From contig CAJTYS010000072.1 in the NCBI GenBank assembly GCA_910583765.1, forward strand, positions 1 to 12,745: 12,745 nt of DNA. The letters run 5' to 3'. A program made the position numbers and the translations under genes. Every line of letters begins with the position of its first letter. Positions within the stretch are counted from its first letter, which is position 1. This stretch comes from an uncultured Eubacteriales bacterium. Its GTDB lineage: Bacteria; Bacillota; Clostridia; Peptostreptococcales; Anaerovoracaceae. This document shows, one piece after another, positions 12,156 through 12,745 of this stretch. The notes under the pieces were generated by a model. The model made no database searches. It worked only from the letters and a program-made list of their open reading frames with translations, and had not been told where the DNA came from.

Positions 12156-12745
12156 TCATGTAAACGTAACCAACTCCTGCTGAGGCCGTTTGCCTTCCTC
12201 AATATGAACCAAATGCAGGATTGGACCCTCATCCTGCCCGTAGATCCGGCACTCTCCGTAATCGAACCCTGCCGTGACTTTCACCCAGTCTCCATGTTCA
12301 AAAGGCACGTCCTCTTCAAAAAAGCAGACAAAGCCCAGAAACTGGATGTCATCTTCACAGCAGGTCATCACATGTCTTCCCGGCACAAAGTATTTCTGGG
12401 TTTTCCGCTTGCTGGCGCAGTATCTGGCTGTGAAGGTGATCTCTTTTCCCATGTACCGCTTTGGGTGATCCATGGCGTCCAGATACCAGAGGCCATAGTC
12501 CATGTCTTCTAATTCCACGGTTTTACCGCTGTAATCAAAAGGCATTTCTTCAATCTCATTGGAATACATGGTCCCGTTTTCCCGCTCAAAGGCCACCTGC
12601 ACCTGAGGGTTCAGGGCTTTCAGGCTCCTTCTGAATTTCATCCGGTCCAGATCATCACCGCAGCGGTTAAAAATGATCAGATTGGACTCCCGCAAAGGTT
12701 CCATGAAAATTTTCCGCATATTGCTGATATATAGCTCTGCTGTGG
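12156..12745 (-). CDS. CobW/G3E-type GTP-binding protein with TIGR03943/DUF1980-like C-terminal domain (partial)
   Basis: Only the C-terminal 195 residues or so are inside the window; the frame stays open to the right edge, so the ATG at 12719 is internal. The visible N-terminal stretch (TAELYISNMRKIFMEPL, then SNLIIFNRCGDDLDRMKFR) resembles the end of a G3E/CobW GTPase domain, with NRC in place of the NKxD guanine-specificity motif. A second domain (FVPGRHVMTCCEDDIQFLGF, then WVKVTAGFDYGE) resembles the TIGR03943/DUF1980 family found in YcgQ-like proteins, with a C-C pair and an OB-like strand pattern. COG0523-type proteins act as metallochaperones or in metal homeostasis, often linked to zinc; the role here is inferred. 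Confidence 0.7.
   Translation of the reverse strand, partial: TAELYISNMRKIFMEPLRESNLIIFNRCGDDLDRMKFRRSLKALNPQVQVAFERENGTMYSNEIEEMPFDYSGKTVELEDMDYGLWYLDAMDHPKRYMGKEITFTARYCASKRKTQKYFVPGRHVMTCCEDDIQFLGFVCFFEEDVPFEHGDWVKVTAGFDYGECRIYGQDEGPILHLVHIEEGKRPQQELVTFT

Overview
The window looks like chromosomal DNA of a low-to-mid GC Clostridia-type Firmicute. The evidence is indirect: near-consensus sigma-A promoters, AGGAGG-type ribosome binding sites, intrinsic hairpin/T-tract terminators, two MATE exporters, a Big_2 surface protein, and a CobW-type GTPase carrying a TIGR03943/DUF1980-like tail. I cannot name a genus.

Left part (1-3350): two MATE-family exporters face each other and share a terminator. 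The plus-strand one has a near-consensus promoter, but a 20-bp-stem terminator lies between promoter and gene, so the gene is probably controlled by attenuation. Middle-left (3290-5050): a secreted protein with two Big_2 domains and a Cys/His-rich C-terminus, then an orphan BrnA-like ribbon-helix-helix protein, then a 320-bp non-coding stretch with an imperfect direct repeat and a terminator.

Centre (5057-8836): a saccharopine-dehydrogenase-family oxidoreductase is divergent from an AraC-family regulator, which converges with an APC amino-acid permease. This looks like a small amino-acid uptake and conversion unit under one local regulator.

Right-centre (8875-10304): the most interesting stretch. 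An AT-richer two-gene module (PIN-domain toxin-like gene followed by a 75-residue partner) sits between two 54-bp direct repeats (51/54 identical). The right copy is the 3' end of an intact FlK-like hotdog thioesterase gene. The left copy is an orphaned 3' end that still has a stop codon and a downstream terminator. The simplest reading is that a toxin-antitoxin islet inserted at the 3' end of the thioesterase gene and restored the coding sequence, as integrative elements do at gene ends, but with no integrase present.

Right part (10367-12745): a soluble hybrid histidine kinase (PAS-like, HisKA, HATPase, receiver) lies just upstream of the thioesterase, which has its own strong promoter overlapping the end of the kinase gene. 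The last gene, cut by the window edge, is the C-terminal part of a CobW/G3E-type GTP-binding protein fused to a TIGR03943/DUF1980-like domain.
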